From assembly GCA_000342265.1 (NCBI GenBank), contig CP004348.1, positions 1,922,001-1,986,000 of the forward strand: DNA of 64,000 nucleotides, written 5' to 3'. Position 1 is the stretch's first letter. Each line of letters begins with the position of its first letter. The notes under the pieces were generated by a model, which searched no databases, was not told the DNA's origin, and saw only the letters and a list, made by a program, of their open reading frames with translations. The DNA comes from a beta proteobacterium CB. Its GTDB lineage: Bacteria > Pseudomonadota > Gammaproteobacteria > Burkholderiales > Burkholderiaceae. This document shows positions 38,983-50,177 of this stretch, piece after piece. The translations under genes and the position numbers were made by a program.

Positions 38983-39471
38983 TTAATCGCCAAACAACTT
39001 TTGACGAAGCTCACGGCGCTCTTGCGCCTCGAGAGAGAGGTTGGCTGTTGGACGCGCAATTAAACGGTTCAAGCCAATCGGCTCTCCAGTCTCTTCACAC
39101 CAACCGTAATCACCAGACTCAATGCGGGCCAAAGCCTGCTCTACTTTTTTCAATAGCTTGCGCTCACGATCACGCGTGCGCAACTCAAGAGCATGCTCTT
39201 CTTCAATCGTTGCACGGTCCGCGGGATCAGGAACCAAAATGTTTTCACGCAAATGCTCTGTAGTTTCAGAAGCATTTTTCAAAATATCGTCTTTTAAGGT
39301 CAGCAGCTTTTGACGGAAAAAATCGAGTTGGGATGCATTCATATAGTCCTTTTCGGACATCTTGAGCAATTCAACCTCTGTTAAAGGAGCACCCTTAGCA
39401 GCCTTTGCACTTGCAGCCTTAGTGGGCGCTTTTGCTGTAGCCGTAGATTTCGTTGGTGTTTTTACAGTCAT
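38983..39471 (-). CDS. dksA: RNA polymerase-binding transcription factor DksA, cysteine-poor
   Basis: A 162-residue DksA. An Ala/Lys/Thr-rich extension covers about the first 30 residues. The coiled-coil tip motif is [11 protein letters not shown] (DxxDxA). The zinc-finger region reads [31 protein letters not shown], keeping only one of the four usual cysteines, so zinc is probably not bound. With ppGpp it would tune rRNA and amino-acid gene transcription. It lies 112 bases downstream of a COG0523 metallochaperone gene. Confidence 0.93.
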   Translation of the reverse strand: MTVKTPTKSTATAKAPTKAASAKAAKGAPLTEVELLKMSEKDYMNASQLDFFRQKLLTLKDDILKNASETTEHLRENILVPDPADRATIEEEHALELRTRDRERKLLKKVEQALARIESGDYGWCEETGEPIGLNRLIARPTANLSLEAQERRELRQKLFGD

Positions 39472-39583
39472 TTCATTCTTTCCATGGATCTAAACCATTA
39501 TTACTTCATTCTGCCAAACTTTTACCGCCCTTTGCCAATATTTACCAATATTGACCGTGGCGCCGGATTGTACTTTATATTTC

Positions 39584-40645
39584 TTAGGCCAAACAGCCCT
39601 CAAGCCCAGCCAGCAAGGTGTCTTTAGGCAAATCAATGCCAATAAAGACCATCCGAGTTTGCTTCGGTTCGGCACCCCAAACACCTGCCAAATCGCTCCC
39701 CATCATCTGATGGACGCCCTGGAACACGACTTTTCGGTTACTACCCTTCACATAGAGCACGCCTTTGTAACGCAACATCTTCTCTCCGAAGACCTCCAAA
39801 ATGCCCCCCAGGAAGTCCTCTAATTTTTTGTGATCAAAGGGTTTATCACTACGAAAAACGAAGGATTGGATCCGATCCGTATGGCCTGCATGGCCATGGT
39901 GATCGTGACTATGGTCGTGTCCGCAGCTACTGTGATCATGATGATCGTGGCTATGGTCATGGCCACAGGTGGCATGATCATGATCGTCTTGCTCCAGGAA
40001 ATGTGGGTCTATGTCGAGCTTCGCATTCAAATTGAAGCCCTTGAGATCCAAAACGGCATCCAAAGGGACTACCCCTTTAGAAATACCCTGAATTGGGGCT
40101 CGTGGGTTCATATGCATCAAACGATTACGTAAGGCATCTACTTCGGCAGGCGTTACCAAATCGGTCTTGGTAATGAAAATTTGATCGGCAAAACCTACTT
40201 GGCGTTGCGCCTCTTCATGCTCAGTCAGTTGTTGTGGGCCATGCTTGGCATCTACGAGAGTCACCACCGCATCCAATACATAATGATCTGCAACGTCATC
40301 ATCCATAAAGAATGTTTGGGCTACCGGGCCTGGATTGGCCACACCCGTAGTCTCAATAACTACGCGATCAAAGCTAATCTTTTTATCTTTACGCTGCTCC
40401 CACAATGAATTGAGCGCTTCAACCAAGTCACCGCGAATCGTGCAGCAAATACAGCCATTACTCATCTGCACAATATTCTCTTGATTGTCTTGAACCAAGA
40501 TGTCGTTATCAATATTCTCTTCGCCGAACTCGTTCTCGATCACGGCAATTTTTTTGCCATGCTCAGCGGTCAGAATATGTTTGAGCAAAGTGGTTTTGCC
40601 GCTGCCTAAAAAGCCCGTGAGAATTGTTACCGGAATTAACGCCAT
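39584..40645 (-). CDS. COG0523 GTPase, putative zinc metallochaperone (CobW/ZigA-like)
   Basis: A 353-residue G3E GTPase. The P-loop is GFLGSGKTTLL, and the conserved metal-binding CxCC is in NGCICCTIRGDLVEAL; the guanine motif is TKTD. A histidine-rich loop around residues 225-260 contains repeated GHDHSHDHH units with single cysteines, suited to zinc or nickel buffering. CobW_C follows. I prefer the second ATG at 40645, six bases after AGGA; the frame also opens with a TTG and an earlier ATG. The specific metal and client are unknown. Confidence 0.9.
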   Translation of the reverse strand: MALIPVTILTGFLGSGKTTLLKHILTAEHGKKIAVIENEFGEENIDNDILVQDNQENIVQMSNGCICCTIRGDLVEALNSLWEQRKDKKISFDRVVIETTGVANPGPVAQTFFMDDDVADHYVLDAVVTLVDAKHGPQQLTEHEEAQRQVGFADQIFITKTDLVTPAEVDALRNRLMHMNPRAPIQGISKGVVPLDAVLDLKGFNLNAKLDIDPHFLEQDDHDHATCGHDHSHDHHDHSSCGHDHSHDHHGHAGHTDRIQSFVFRSDKPFDHKKLEDFLGGILEVFGEKMLRYKGVLYVKGSNRKVVFQGVHQMMGSDLAGVWGAEPKQTRMVFIGIDLPKDTLLAGLEGCLA

Positions 40646-40711
40646 CATTGATCCTATCAAAATCTATAAATACATTTCCCAAACAGGAAACCTTCTATCT
40701 TACCGAGTTCC

Positions 40712-41713
40712 TCAGGCTTTGCCAGCCTTTGCACGTGGATGGGCTTTATCGTATGCCTGCGCTAGGTGCTGGAAATCTAAAGAGGTATAAATCTGGGTGC
40801 TGGCAATGCTGGCATGCCCCAGCATCTCTTGCACCGCCCGCAGGTCTTGGGACGACTGCAGAACATGACTGGCGAAGCTATGACGCATCATGTGCGGGTG
40901 CACATGGGTTGGCAATCCAGCCCTCATTGCTAAAGTCCTTAGGCGTGCCTGCACCGTCCGAGGGGATAAACGCGCGCCCGTAGCCGAAATAAATAGGGCC
41001 ATAGATACGTCAGCTTGCTCCATCTGATCGCGAACCGTGCGCCAGGCTTTGAGGGATTGCATAGCTGGTCCGCCGATGGGTACCGAGCGGCGTTTACCAC
41101 CCTTACCCAAAACAGTCACTTCTGCAGCATCCCAATCCAACCAACCGGCCGACTCATGTTGACGATCCTTGCTTTGCATTACATCAATACCCAGTAGCTC
41201 TGATAAACGTAGGCCTGAGGAATACAGTAAATCGATGATCGCCGCGTCACGCACAGCCTCTAGATCTTTTTTTTCTTCAGCCTCTTTTACGGCTTGATTA
41301 ACCAAGGCAAGCGCTTGCTCAACCGAAAGCGCCTTGGGCAAAGACTTCAATCGCTTAGGCGCTTTGACATCATCAACGGGATTGGCGATTAGGTTTGTAG
41401 TCACCTTTTGCGCCTGCGCATCGCGACGCGCATCTTTCTCGGTCAACCAGTCATACCAACCTCGCCACGCAGACAGCGCCCTAGCAATCGTGCGAGATGA
41501 TTTTCCTTTGGAATGCAAACGGCCGGCCCAGCGACGCACATGCGCATTTGTGACTTTTAATAATTCAATGGAATCTTCTGTTGCCAATTCTTGCAGCTCA
41601 CCCAGATCCATGCGATAGGCTTTCAGCGTATGAGGTGATAGCTGCCTCAATATATGCAGCTCGTGCAGATACTCTTGCACCAAGGGATGCGGATCAGCTG
41701 GTGCTTGGCTCAT
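40712..41713 (-). CDS. xerC: Site-specific tyrosine recombinase XerC
   Basis: A 333-residue recombinase for chromosome dimer resolution. An N-terminal SAM-like domain (VQEYLHELHILRQLSPHTLKAYRMDL) precedes the catalytic domain with Arg in SSGLRLSELLG, HMMRHSFASHVL (H-x-x-R), LGHASIASTQIYTSLDF with the His and the nucleophile Tyr. I chose the ATG at 41713, which gives a normal length; the longer frame would read 30 residues into the upstream gene. Pairing with a DUF484 gene is the usual arrangement. Confidence 0.94.
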   Translation of the reverse strand: MSQAPADPHPLVQEYLHELHILRQLSPHTLKAYRMDLGELQELATEDSIELLKVTNAHVRRWAGRLHSKGKSSRTIARALSAWRGWYDWLTEKDARRDAQAQKVTTNLIANPVDDVKAPKRLKSLPKALSVEQALALVNQAVKEAEEKKDLEAVRDAAIIDLLYSSGLRLSELLGIDVMQSKDRQHESAGWLDWDAAEVTVLGKGGKRRSVPIGGPAMQSLKAWRTVRDQMEQADVSMALFISATGARLSPRTVQARLRTLAMRAGLPTHVHPHMMRHSFASHVLQSSQDLRAVQEMLGHASIASTQIYTSLDFQHLAQAYDKAHPRAKAGKA

Positions 41714-42368
41714 AAGCCTGGATACGATCCAACGCTGCAGCAGTGAGCTCGGCAATTTGCCGTAAATAGAATGCGCCCATGTCAGCAGTAAAGCGGGACT
41801 CATCTTTGCTTGCTAATAAAAGTACTGCTGGCGATTGCACCGCGCCAACACTCTTACCTAATGGTAGGCCAATAGCCACCATGCTTTGCCACTCTGGATC
41901 GATATTCACTTGAGTTGCCAGCAAATCCACGCTTGCTGCAGCCAGCTCTTTAGCAGAGCCACAAAGCGGTGTATCAATCCAAGGGCCAAACGCAGTATTG
42001 GGCGATAAGAGTTGTGCTGACTCAACTTCAAATACCTCTGCCAAACCGGCAGTCACCGCAGACTCTACGTCAGCTTTTGTGTTGGCACCCATCAGACGCA
42101 ATAACCAGGCCACCAAACTTTGCTGGGTTTTGTCATTACGACTTCCAAAGTGCAACATCTCACTAAGACGACGATTGAGCTCTTGATTCTGCGTACGCAA
42201 CAAAGTCATCTGGCGCTCTTGCAATGAGATCGCGCGATCTTCATGCGGATGCTTCAAGCGAATTTCATTCAAGAGATTGGCATAACGCTCAAAGAAGCCG
42301 GGAGTAGCACGCAACCACTCTGCCACTAATTCTTCTTGTTCGGCTTGCTTAGGATCGATTGCGCTCAT
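41694..42368 (-). CDS. DUF484 family protein (YigA-like)
   Basis: A 224-residue DUF484 protein. It starts with LVAEWLRATPGFFERYANLLNEIRLKHPHEDRAISLQERQ, followed by a coiled coil (residues ~50-72) and a GAF-like domain. Its function is unknown; homologues nearly always neighbour xerC. Its stop lies 20 bases inside the xerC start, so the two are likely coupled. Confidence 0.88.
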   Translation of the reverse strand: MSAIDPKQAEQEELVAEWLRATPGFFERYANLLNEIRLKHPHEDRAISLQERQMTLLRTQNQELNRRLSEMLHFGSRNDKTQQSLVAWLLRLMGANTKADVESAVTAGLAEVFEVESAQLLSPNTAFGPWIDTPLCGSAKELAAASVDLLATQVNIDPEWQSMVAIGLPLGKSVGAVQSPAVLLLASKDESRFTADMGAFYLRQIAELTAAALDRIQAYEPSTS

Positions 42369-42403
42369 CTATGTTTTTCTCGCTTATTTTCTTATTTAAC
42401 TTT

Positions 42404-43876
42404 TTAGCTCAGCTTTTTACGCAGCAACTCATTCACCTGACCTGGATTGGCTTTACCTTGTGAGGCTTTCATAATCTGACCCACCAAAGCGTTAAATGCT
42501 TTTTCTTTGCCAGACCGGAACTCTTCAACTGACTTTTCGTTAGCCGCCAAGACCTGATCAATCATGGCCTCAAGTTCACCACTATCGCTAATCTGCTTCA
42601 AACCTTTGGCCTCAATCACTTGATCAACAGTGCTGATGGCTTTACCTGCGATAGCCTCTTCCCACAGAATTGCAAAGATATCTTTTGCGATCTTATTAGA
42701 AATAGTGCCATCTGCAACACGGGCTAATAGTGGCGCCAAATGCTCCGCCTTCAAGGGTGCATCTGCAGCGGTAATGCCGGCTCGGTTCAATGATGAGGCG
42801 AACTCACCTGCAATGAGATTGGCTGCAGCTTTTGCCAAAGACTTACCAACAATCGCAAGCAACTCTTCGAATACTTTGGCTGTATCGCGATCTTGTGTGA
42901 GCAATTGCGTGTCGTAGGCGCTCAGGCCGAATTCGCTTTGCCACTGCTCACGAAGCTGTGCCGGTAAAGCTGGCATCTTGCTGCGTACATCAGCGATCCA
43001 GCTATCGTCAACTACGACTGGCAATAAATCTGGGTCTGGGAAATAGCGATAGTCATTTGCATCTTCTTTACTACGCATGCTGCGGGTTTCTTGGCGATCG
43101 GGATCGTACAAGCGGGTTTCTTGAATGACCGTGCCGCCATCTTCGATTAATTCAATTTGACGACGCACCTCATATTGAATTGCTTCCTCTAAAAAGCGGA
43201 AGGAGTTCAGGTTTTTAATCTCGCAACGAGTGCCGAATTCTTTTTGACCTACAGGTCGAACAGATACGTTAGCATCGCAACGGAAAGAGCCTTCTTGCAT
43301 ATTGCCATCACACACCCCAAGCCAAACAACTAGGGTATGCAGTGCTTTTGCATAAGCCACTGCTTCAGCTGCACTCCGCATGACTGGCTCAGTCACAATC
43401 TCCAGCAATGGTGTGCCGGCACGATTTAAATCGATACCACTAGATGCCTCTCCATGTGGGCCCAAGAAGCCCTCCTCATGAACTGACTTACCGGCATCCT
43501 CTTCCATATGGGCACGCGTGAGCTCAACCACTTTGACTTGATCGCCAACCAATATTTCGAGATGACCACCAACCACTATCGGGAGATCCATCTGACTAAT
43601 CTGGTATCCCTTTGGTAAGTCTGGATAGAAATAATTCTTGCGCGCAAAAATGCTGGCTGGCGAAATCTTAGCGTTGACTGCCAAACCGAAGCGAATGGCG
43701 TGCTCAACTGCTTGGCGGTTCAGCACCGGCAAAACACCTGGAAGCGCTAAGTCGACAGCGCAGGCCTGCGTATTAGGGCCCGCACCAAAACGCGTACTAG
43801 CCCCACTAAATATTTTGGATTGTGTTTGTAGCTGTGCGTGGGTCTCTAGACCAATAACGATTTCCCATTGCATCAT
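42404..43876 (-). CDS. gatB: Aspartyl/glutamyl-tRNA amidotransferase subunit B
   Basis: A 490-residue GatB. Motifs include [23 protein letters not shown] and the C-terminal YqeY-like tail ending [19 protein letters not shown]. It binds mischarged tRNA and activates the carboxylate with ATP. The start overlaps the gatA stop by four bases. Presence of GatCAB suggests that Gln-tRNA and/or Asn-tRNA are made by transamidation. Confidence 0.97.
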   Translation of the reverse strand: MMQWEIVIGLETHAQLQTQSKIFSGASTRFGAGPNTQACAVDLALPGVLPVLNRQAVEHAIRFGLAVNAKISPASIFARKNYFYPDLPKGYQISQMDLPIVVGGHLEILVGDQVKVVELTRAHMEEDAGKSVHEEGFLGPHGEASSGIDLNRAGTPLLEIVTEPVMRSAAEAVAYAKALHTLVVWLGVCDGNMQEGSFRCDANVSVRPVGQKEFGTRCEIKNLNSFRFLEEAIQYEVRRQIELIEDGGTVIQETRLYDPDRQETRSMRSKEDANDYRYFPDPDLLPVVVDDSWIADVRSKMPALPAQLREQWQSEFGLSAYDTQLLTQDRDTAKVFEELLAIVGKSLAKAAANLIAGEFASSLNRAGITAADAPLKAEHLAPLLARVADGTISNKIAKDIFAILWEEAIAGKAISTVDQVIEAKGLKQISDSGELEAMIDQVLAANEKSVEEFRSGKEKAFNALVGQIMKASQGKANPGQVNELLRKKLS

Positions 43877-45386
43877 GCCACCTCACTTGCTTGACGCAAA
43901 TGCCAGTCACTATTTTGCTGATATTGGTGCGCTACTTGAAGTAAACGCGCCTCAGAAAAATAATTACCAATTAACTGCATGCCGATAGGTAGCTTGCTTG
44001 AGTTAAATCCGCAAGGAACACTCATCGCCGGCAGCCCTGCTAAATTAGTTGAGAGGGTGTAAATATCTTCTAAGTACATTTGCACTGGATCTTTTGATTT
44101 TTCACCTAAGCGCCATGCAACATCTGGCGCAACTGGCCCCAAGATCACATCGCACTTTTCAAATGCCGCCTGAAAATCCGCTGCAATAATGCGACGAATT
44201 TTTTGAGCTTGTAAATAGTAAGCATCGTAATAACCGTGGCAAAGTACATAAGTGCCAACCAAGATGCGACGCTTCACTTCCGACCCAAAACCTTCGGTAC
44301 GTGATTTTTTATACATGTCCGATAAATCACGATAGTCATTGGCGCGGTGTCCATAACGCACACCATCAAAGCGACTTAAATTACTTGAGGCTTCCGCGGG
44401 GGCTAAAACGTAATAGACTGGAATTGATAACTTCGTTTTAGGCAGACTGACTTCCAACAACTCTGCACCTAAATCTTGTAAAGCTTTCGCTGCAGCATTG
44501 ACTGCATTAGCTACTTCAGGAGCAAGGCCCTCTGCAAAGAATTCTTTTGGCAAGCCAACGCGCAAGCCTTCTAAAGGTTTTGCAGGATTAGCGCTGCCCT
44601 CTTTCCAAGACTGAGTGAGATAACGACCATAGTCCTCTCCAGAATCTGCCAAGGAAGTAGAGTCACGCGGATCATGGGAAGACATTGCTGTAAGCAATAA
44701 AGCGCAGTCTTCAGCTGTTTTGCCCATGGGGCCAGCCTGATCTAGTGAAGAAGCATAAGCAATCATGCCGTAGCGAGATACACGCCCGTAACTAGGTTTG
44801 ATTCCAGTCAGTCCACAAAAAGCAGCTGGCTGGCGTATTGAGCCGCCAGTATCCGTACCTGTCGCAATTGGAGCCAATCCAGCTGCTACTGCGGCTGCTG
44901 AGCCTCCAGACGACCCGCCTGCAACATATTCCGAATTCCATGGATTTAAGACTGGTCCATATGCTGAATTCTCATTGGATGAACCCATTGCGAACTCATC
45001 CATATTGGTCTTGCCAAGGCAAACCATGCCGGCGCCATTTGGATTGAGCTCATCCGGAATTCCAAGATTCGAGACTACTGTCGCATCAAATGGACTGAGG
45101 TAACCCTTGAGCATTTTGGATGCAGCTGTTGACTTCCAACCTCGCGTTACGAAGACATCTTTATGAGCAACTGGGATGCCTGTTAATTTTCCAGCTTTAC
45201 CAGAAGCAATAATTTGATCGGCTTTAGAAGCTTGCTCTAAACTTAAGTGAGCACTTACATCAAGATATGCATTCCAGTGCTTTCCAGCTTCAATACGGTC
45301 CAAAAAGTACTTTGTCAGCTCAGTACTAGAGACCTCCTTAGCGGCCAATGCTTTAGCCATTAAGGCTATGGGAGTTTGATGCCAAC

Positions 45387-45390
<4 letters not shown>
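43873..45390 (-). CDS. gatA: Aspartyl/glutamyl-tRNA amidotransferase subunit A
   Basis: A 505-residue amidase-signature enzyme that releases ammonia from glutamine. The Ser-cisSer-Lys triad is visible: Lys in VAHKDVF, Ser in [14 protein letters not shown], and [13 protein letters not shown] for the nucleophile region. Overlaps of four bases on both sides (gatC, gatB) show a tight gatC-gatA-gatB operon. Confidence 0.97.
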
Positions 45391-46786
<1,396 letters not shown>

Positions 46787-46810
46787 TTGACTTAAGCGTC
46801 GATTAGGGAA

Positions 46811-47740
46811 TTGCAACATAGCGCTCCTCCTCTTTTCAGACAAGGCGTTCCGGCTTTAGTCAAACTGATTGTCTGTCTATCGATCAGCATCGCATTGATG
46901 TTGATCGATTTTCGTTTTAAAGCTCTCGATCCAATTCGCAATAATCTTAATTGGTTATTGCGCCCACTAGAGTATGTGATGATGATGCCGCGCAATGCGT
47001 TCGATGCGAGCTCTGAATATTTCACAACACGCGGAACGCTTGATAAAGAAAATCAAGAAATGAAAGTGCGTCAAGCAGAGCTGGCTTTGCTTGCTAATCA
47101 ATCCGAGTTTCTGCTTGTAGAAAACCAGAATCTACGCCAGCTGATGGATTTGCAAAAGCACGTTCCATTCAAAACATTACCAGTCGAAATTTTATTTAAT
47201 CCACCCAATCCAATTTCTCAACGTATTGTGATTAATCGTGGCAGTGATGATGGCCTAAAGCTAGGCAATCCTATTGCAAATGACTCAGGCATCTTGGGTC
47301 AAGTGGTACGTATTTACGACCGCTCTGCAGAAGTATCCTTATTAGAAGATCGCGACTTTGCCGTTCCCGTACAAGTTGCACGCAACGGCTTAAGGGCGGC
47401 TGTTTTTGGCGCAGGTCGCGGGAATCCGCTTGAGCTGCGCTACCTTCCCGTTGCCAGCGATTTAGAAGTGGGCGATGTGCTAATTACCTCAGGCATTGAT
47501 GGCGTTTATCCTCCTGGCTTTGCGGTAGCGGTGATTAGCCGCATTGAACGTAATGCAGATAAAAATTCTTCAAACGTATTTTGCGTGCCAGTTGCACCAG
47601 TCAATCGCTATCGCCAGGCTTTAGCGCTGCTTTACGATCCACAATGGGATGACAAAGCATCTAGCGCAACCAGTAAGCCTGGTGCTCCATTGACTAATAC
47701 TCCGGGTCGTCGCCAAACTCGTGCGCGAGGAATGCAATGA
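46811..47740 (+). CDS. mreC: Rod shape-determining protein MreC
   Basis: A 309-residue bitopic protein. It begins QHSAPPLFRQGVPALVKLIVCLSISIALML, a short cytoplasmic part and one membrane helix, then a coiled coil and the periplasmic beta domains (VVRIYDRSAEVSLLEDRDFAVPV, GNPLELRYLP). The start is TTG at 46811 after AGGGAA, supported by the family's PPLF motif. It bridges MreB to PBP2. The C-terminus overlaps mreD by four bases. Confidence 0.95.
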   Translation: MQHSAPPLFRQGVPALVKLIVCLSISIALMLIDFRFKALDPIRNNLNWLLRPLEYVMMMPRNAFDASSEYFTTRGTLDKENQEMKVRQAELALLANQSEFLLVENQNLRQLMDLQKHVPFKTLPVEILFNPPNPISQRIVINRGSDDGLKLGNPIANDSGILGQVVRIYDRSAEVSLLEDRDFAVPVQVARNGLRAAVFGAGRGNPLELRYLPVASDLEVGDVLITSGIDGVYPPGFAVAVISRIERNADKNSSNVFCVPVAPVNRYRQALALLYDPQWDDKASSATSKPGAPLTNTPGRRQTRARGMQ

Positions 47741-48261
47741 TCGATTTTCAAAGCGGCTATATTCTGCGCCCGGTCAATCCGGTCTTCATTTACTTCAGTC
47801 TATTTTGTGCGCTGCTGCTAAATATGTTGCCTATTGGCAATTACGGCTGGGTTCCTGACTGGCTCATTATTTGCATCATTTTCTGGAACATCCACCAACA
47901 TCGTTACGTCGGCGTAATCATTGCATTCATCCTTGGCTTGTTGATGGATGTGCATAACTCCGACTTGTTAGGCCTTCATGCATTTAGCTACTCATTGGTG
48001 GCATACATTGCCATCTCCTGGCATCGTCGCATCATTGCCTTAACGGTGTTAACGCAAGCCCTGCATCTGGTGCCTATCTTCTTATTGGTTTCTTTATTTC
48101 CAGTGTTGGCTCATTGGCTGTTGAGTGGCGAGATGTATTGGTGGGCCTTAACCGGAGCCATTCAGGCCCTCATTGAGGCATTACTGTGGCCCTTAGCAAC
48201 GCGTATCTTGTTGTCGCCTCAACGTCGTCCCATTGACGTTGATCACAACCGACCAATTTAA
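47737..48261 (+). CDS. mreD: Rod shape-determining protein MreD
   Basis: A 174-residue inner membrane protein with five to six hydrophobic segments. ILRPVNPVFIYFSLFCALLLNMLP and GLLMDVHNSDLLGLHAFSYS are typical of MreD. It lies between mreC and mrdA, with an ATGA-type overlap upstream and an eight-base gap downstream. Confidence 0.93.
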   Translation: MIDFQSGYILRPVNPVFIYFSLFCALLLNMLPIGNYGWVPDWLIICIIFWNIHQHRYVGVIIAFILGLLMDVHNSDLLGLHAFSYSLVAYIAISWHRRIIALTVLTQALHLVPIFLLVSLFPVLAHWLLSGEMYWWALTGAIQALIEALLWPLATRILLSPQRRPIDVDHNRPI

Positions 48262-48269
48262 ATAGCGCC

Positions 48270-50177
48270 ATGGTTTCGTTTAAAAAACCAGACCTCGACT
48301 CCTTTCAAGAGCGCATTCATATTGCGACCCTGTTTGTCACCTTCTGCTTCTTATTGCTGATTACGCGATTAGTGTGGCTGCAACTGGTAAGTCATGGTAA
48401 ATATGCCTTGTTGGCAGAAAACAACCGGATTGCCCTAGTGCCGGCGCCTGCCAATCGCGGCCTTCTCATAGACCGCAATGGGATCGTGATTGGCAGAAAC
48501 TACTCGGCGTTGACTTTGGATGTGAACGCAGCAGAGGTTAAAGGCAATGTCGACGAGCTCATTGATGAGCTCTCTCAAATTGTGTTGATTTCTCCGCGAG
48601 ACCGTCGTAATTTCAAGCGCTCCCTAGAAGATTCTCGAAAAATGGGTACTTTTCCCCTCAGATCGATGCTCACCGAGGCTGAAACAGCCCGATTTATGGC
48701 CAATCGATATCGCTTCCCCGGAGTGGAGATTCGCGCCCGCAGCTTCCGAGAGTATCCCTACAACGAGCTAGCCTCCCATTTAATTGGCTATATCGGACGT
48801 GTTTCTCAAAGAGATAAAGAGAAAATGCAGGCGGAGATTGAAAACTCCAAGGCAGATGATCCCGATGCTCTGCAGACTTCTTTTTTGCCAGGCATTCAAT
48901 ATGTTGGCAAGATTGGTCTAGAACAAAGTTACGAATCGGTTCTTCGTGGCGTACCGGGATACGACCAAGTAGAAATTACTGCGGGCGGTAAACCAGTGCG
49001 CACACTTTCTAGCTCGCCTTCAATCCCCGGAAAAAATGTAGTGCTTTCAGTTGATATCAAATTGCAGTATCTGGTAGAGCAACTCTACGGAAACTTCCGT
49101 GGTGCATTCGTAGCAATTGAGCCGGAGACTGGCGACATCTTGGCCTTCGTATCCAAGCCCAACTTTAACCCCAATGACTTTGTTGAAGGCATTGATTCGG
49201 TGACCTGGAAAGAGTTGAATGACTCTCCACAGAAGCCACTCTATAACCGCCCTCTGAAAGGCATCTACCCGCCGGGTTCAACTTACAAACCATTTATGGC
49301 CCTCGCCGCTTTAGAAACCAAAAAGCGCACGCCATCACAAACGATCTCGGATCCAGGCTATTTTGATTTCGGCAACCACACCTTCCGCGATGATAAAAAA
49401 GGTGGGCACGGTATTGTCGATATGCAAAAGTCTATTGTTGAATCTTGCGACACCTACTATTACTTACTCGCGCGTGACATGGGCGTGAATATGATGCATG
49501 ACTTCATGAAGCCATTTGGTTTTGGGCAAATTACTGGCATTGACCTACAAGGTGAATCCAAGGGTGTACTGCCGTCCACCGAGTGGAAGAAAAATACTTT
49601 CAAAAAACCAGAGCAGCAAAAATGGTATGAAGGCGAAACAATTTCCTTAGGAATTGGTCAAGGCTATAACGCGTTTACTATTTTGCAGCTGGCACATGGC
49701 ATGGCCAATTTAGCTAATAACGGTATTGTGATGAAGCCACATTTAGTAAAAGCGATTGAAGATCCCTTCACAAGACATCGCACTCTCACCACCCCCAAGG
49801 AAAGTTACCGCATCGATCTTGTCCCAGAAAATATTGAGGTGATTAAGAGGGCGATGGTTGAGGTTAATAATTCCGGAACCTCTGCATCTGTTTTCAAAGG
49901 CACTGGATATCAAGTGGGCGGTAAGACAGGGACGGCACAAGTATTTAGTTTGAATTCCAAAGAATATAAGCATGGCTCCACTGCAGAATTTTTACGTGAC
50001 CATGCTTTATACACAGCCTTTGCTCCCGCAGATAAGCCAACTATCGTGATCGCTATGGTTGTAGAGAATGCCGGATTTGGAGCACAACATGCTGCACCAA
50101 TTGCACGCAAAGCATTAGATTTTTATCTTGAGGGTAAATGGCCAAAGGAGATTCCTGAATGGAAAAGAGCGCCATAA
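48270..50177 (+). CDS. mrdA: Penicillin-binding protein 2 (elongasome transpeptidase)
   Basis: A 635-residue class B PBP. One N-terminal membrane helix (ATLFVTFCFLLLITRLVWLQLV), the dimerisation or pedestal domain (PANRGLLIDRNG), then the transpeptidase with nucleophile Ser in PPGSTYKPF (SxxK), the SxN region SCDTYYY, and KTG as GGKTGTAQV. It crosslinks peptidoglycan during elongation. It overlaps rodA by 19 bases. Confidence 0.96.
   Translation: MVSFKKPDLDSFQERIHIATLFVTFCFLLLITRLVWLQLVSHGKYALLAENNRIALVPAPANRGLLIDRNGIVIGRNYSALTLDVNAAEVKGNVDELIDELSQIVLISPRDRRNFKRSLEDSRKMGTFPLRSMLTEAETARFMANRYRFPGVEIRARSFREYPYNELASHLIGYIGRVSQRDKEKMQAEIENSKADDPDALQTSFLPGIQYVGKIGLEQSYESVLRGVPGYDQVEITAGGKPVRTLSSSPSIPGKNVVLSVDIKLQYLVEQLYGNFRGAFVAIEPETGDILAFVSKPNFNPNDFVEGIDSVTWKELNDSPQKPLYNRPLKGIYPPGSTYKPFMALAALETKKRTPSQTISDPGYFDFGNHTFRDDKKGGHGIVDMQKSIVESCDTYYYLLARDMGVNMMHDFMKPFGFGQITGIDLQGESKGVLPSTEWKKNTFKKPEQQKWYEGETISLGIGQGYNAFTILQLAHGMANLANNGIVMKPHLVKAIEDPFTRHRTLTTPKESYRIDLVPENIEVIKRAMVEVNNSGTSASVFKGTGYQVGGKTGTAQVFSLNSKEYKHGSTAEFLRDHALYTAFAPADKPTIVIAMVVENAGFGAQHAAPIARKALDFYLEGKWPKEIPEWKRAP

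Noticed and set aside
39880..39980. Repetitive GATCATGATGATCGTGG-like DNA resembling a tandem repeat or short CRISPR-like array
   Set aside because: It encodes the His/Asp-rich loop of the COG0523 GTPase; the repetition follows from His and Asp codons and there are no regular spacers.
40646..40711. Zur-box-like AT-rich sequence before the COG0523 gene
   Set aside because: Only half of the expected palindrome (AAATGTATTTATAG) can be matched; not good enough to call.
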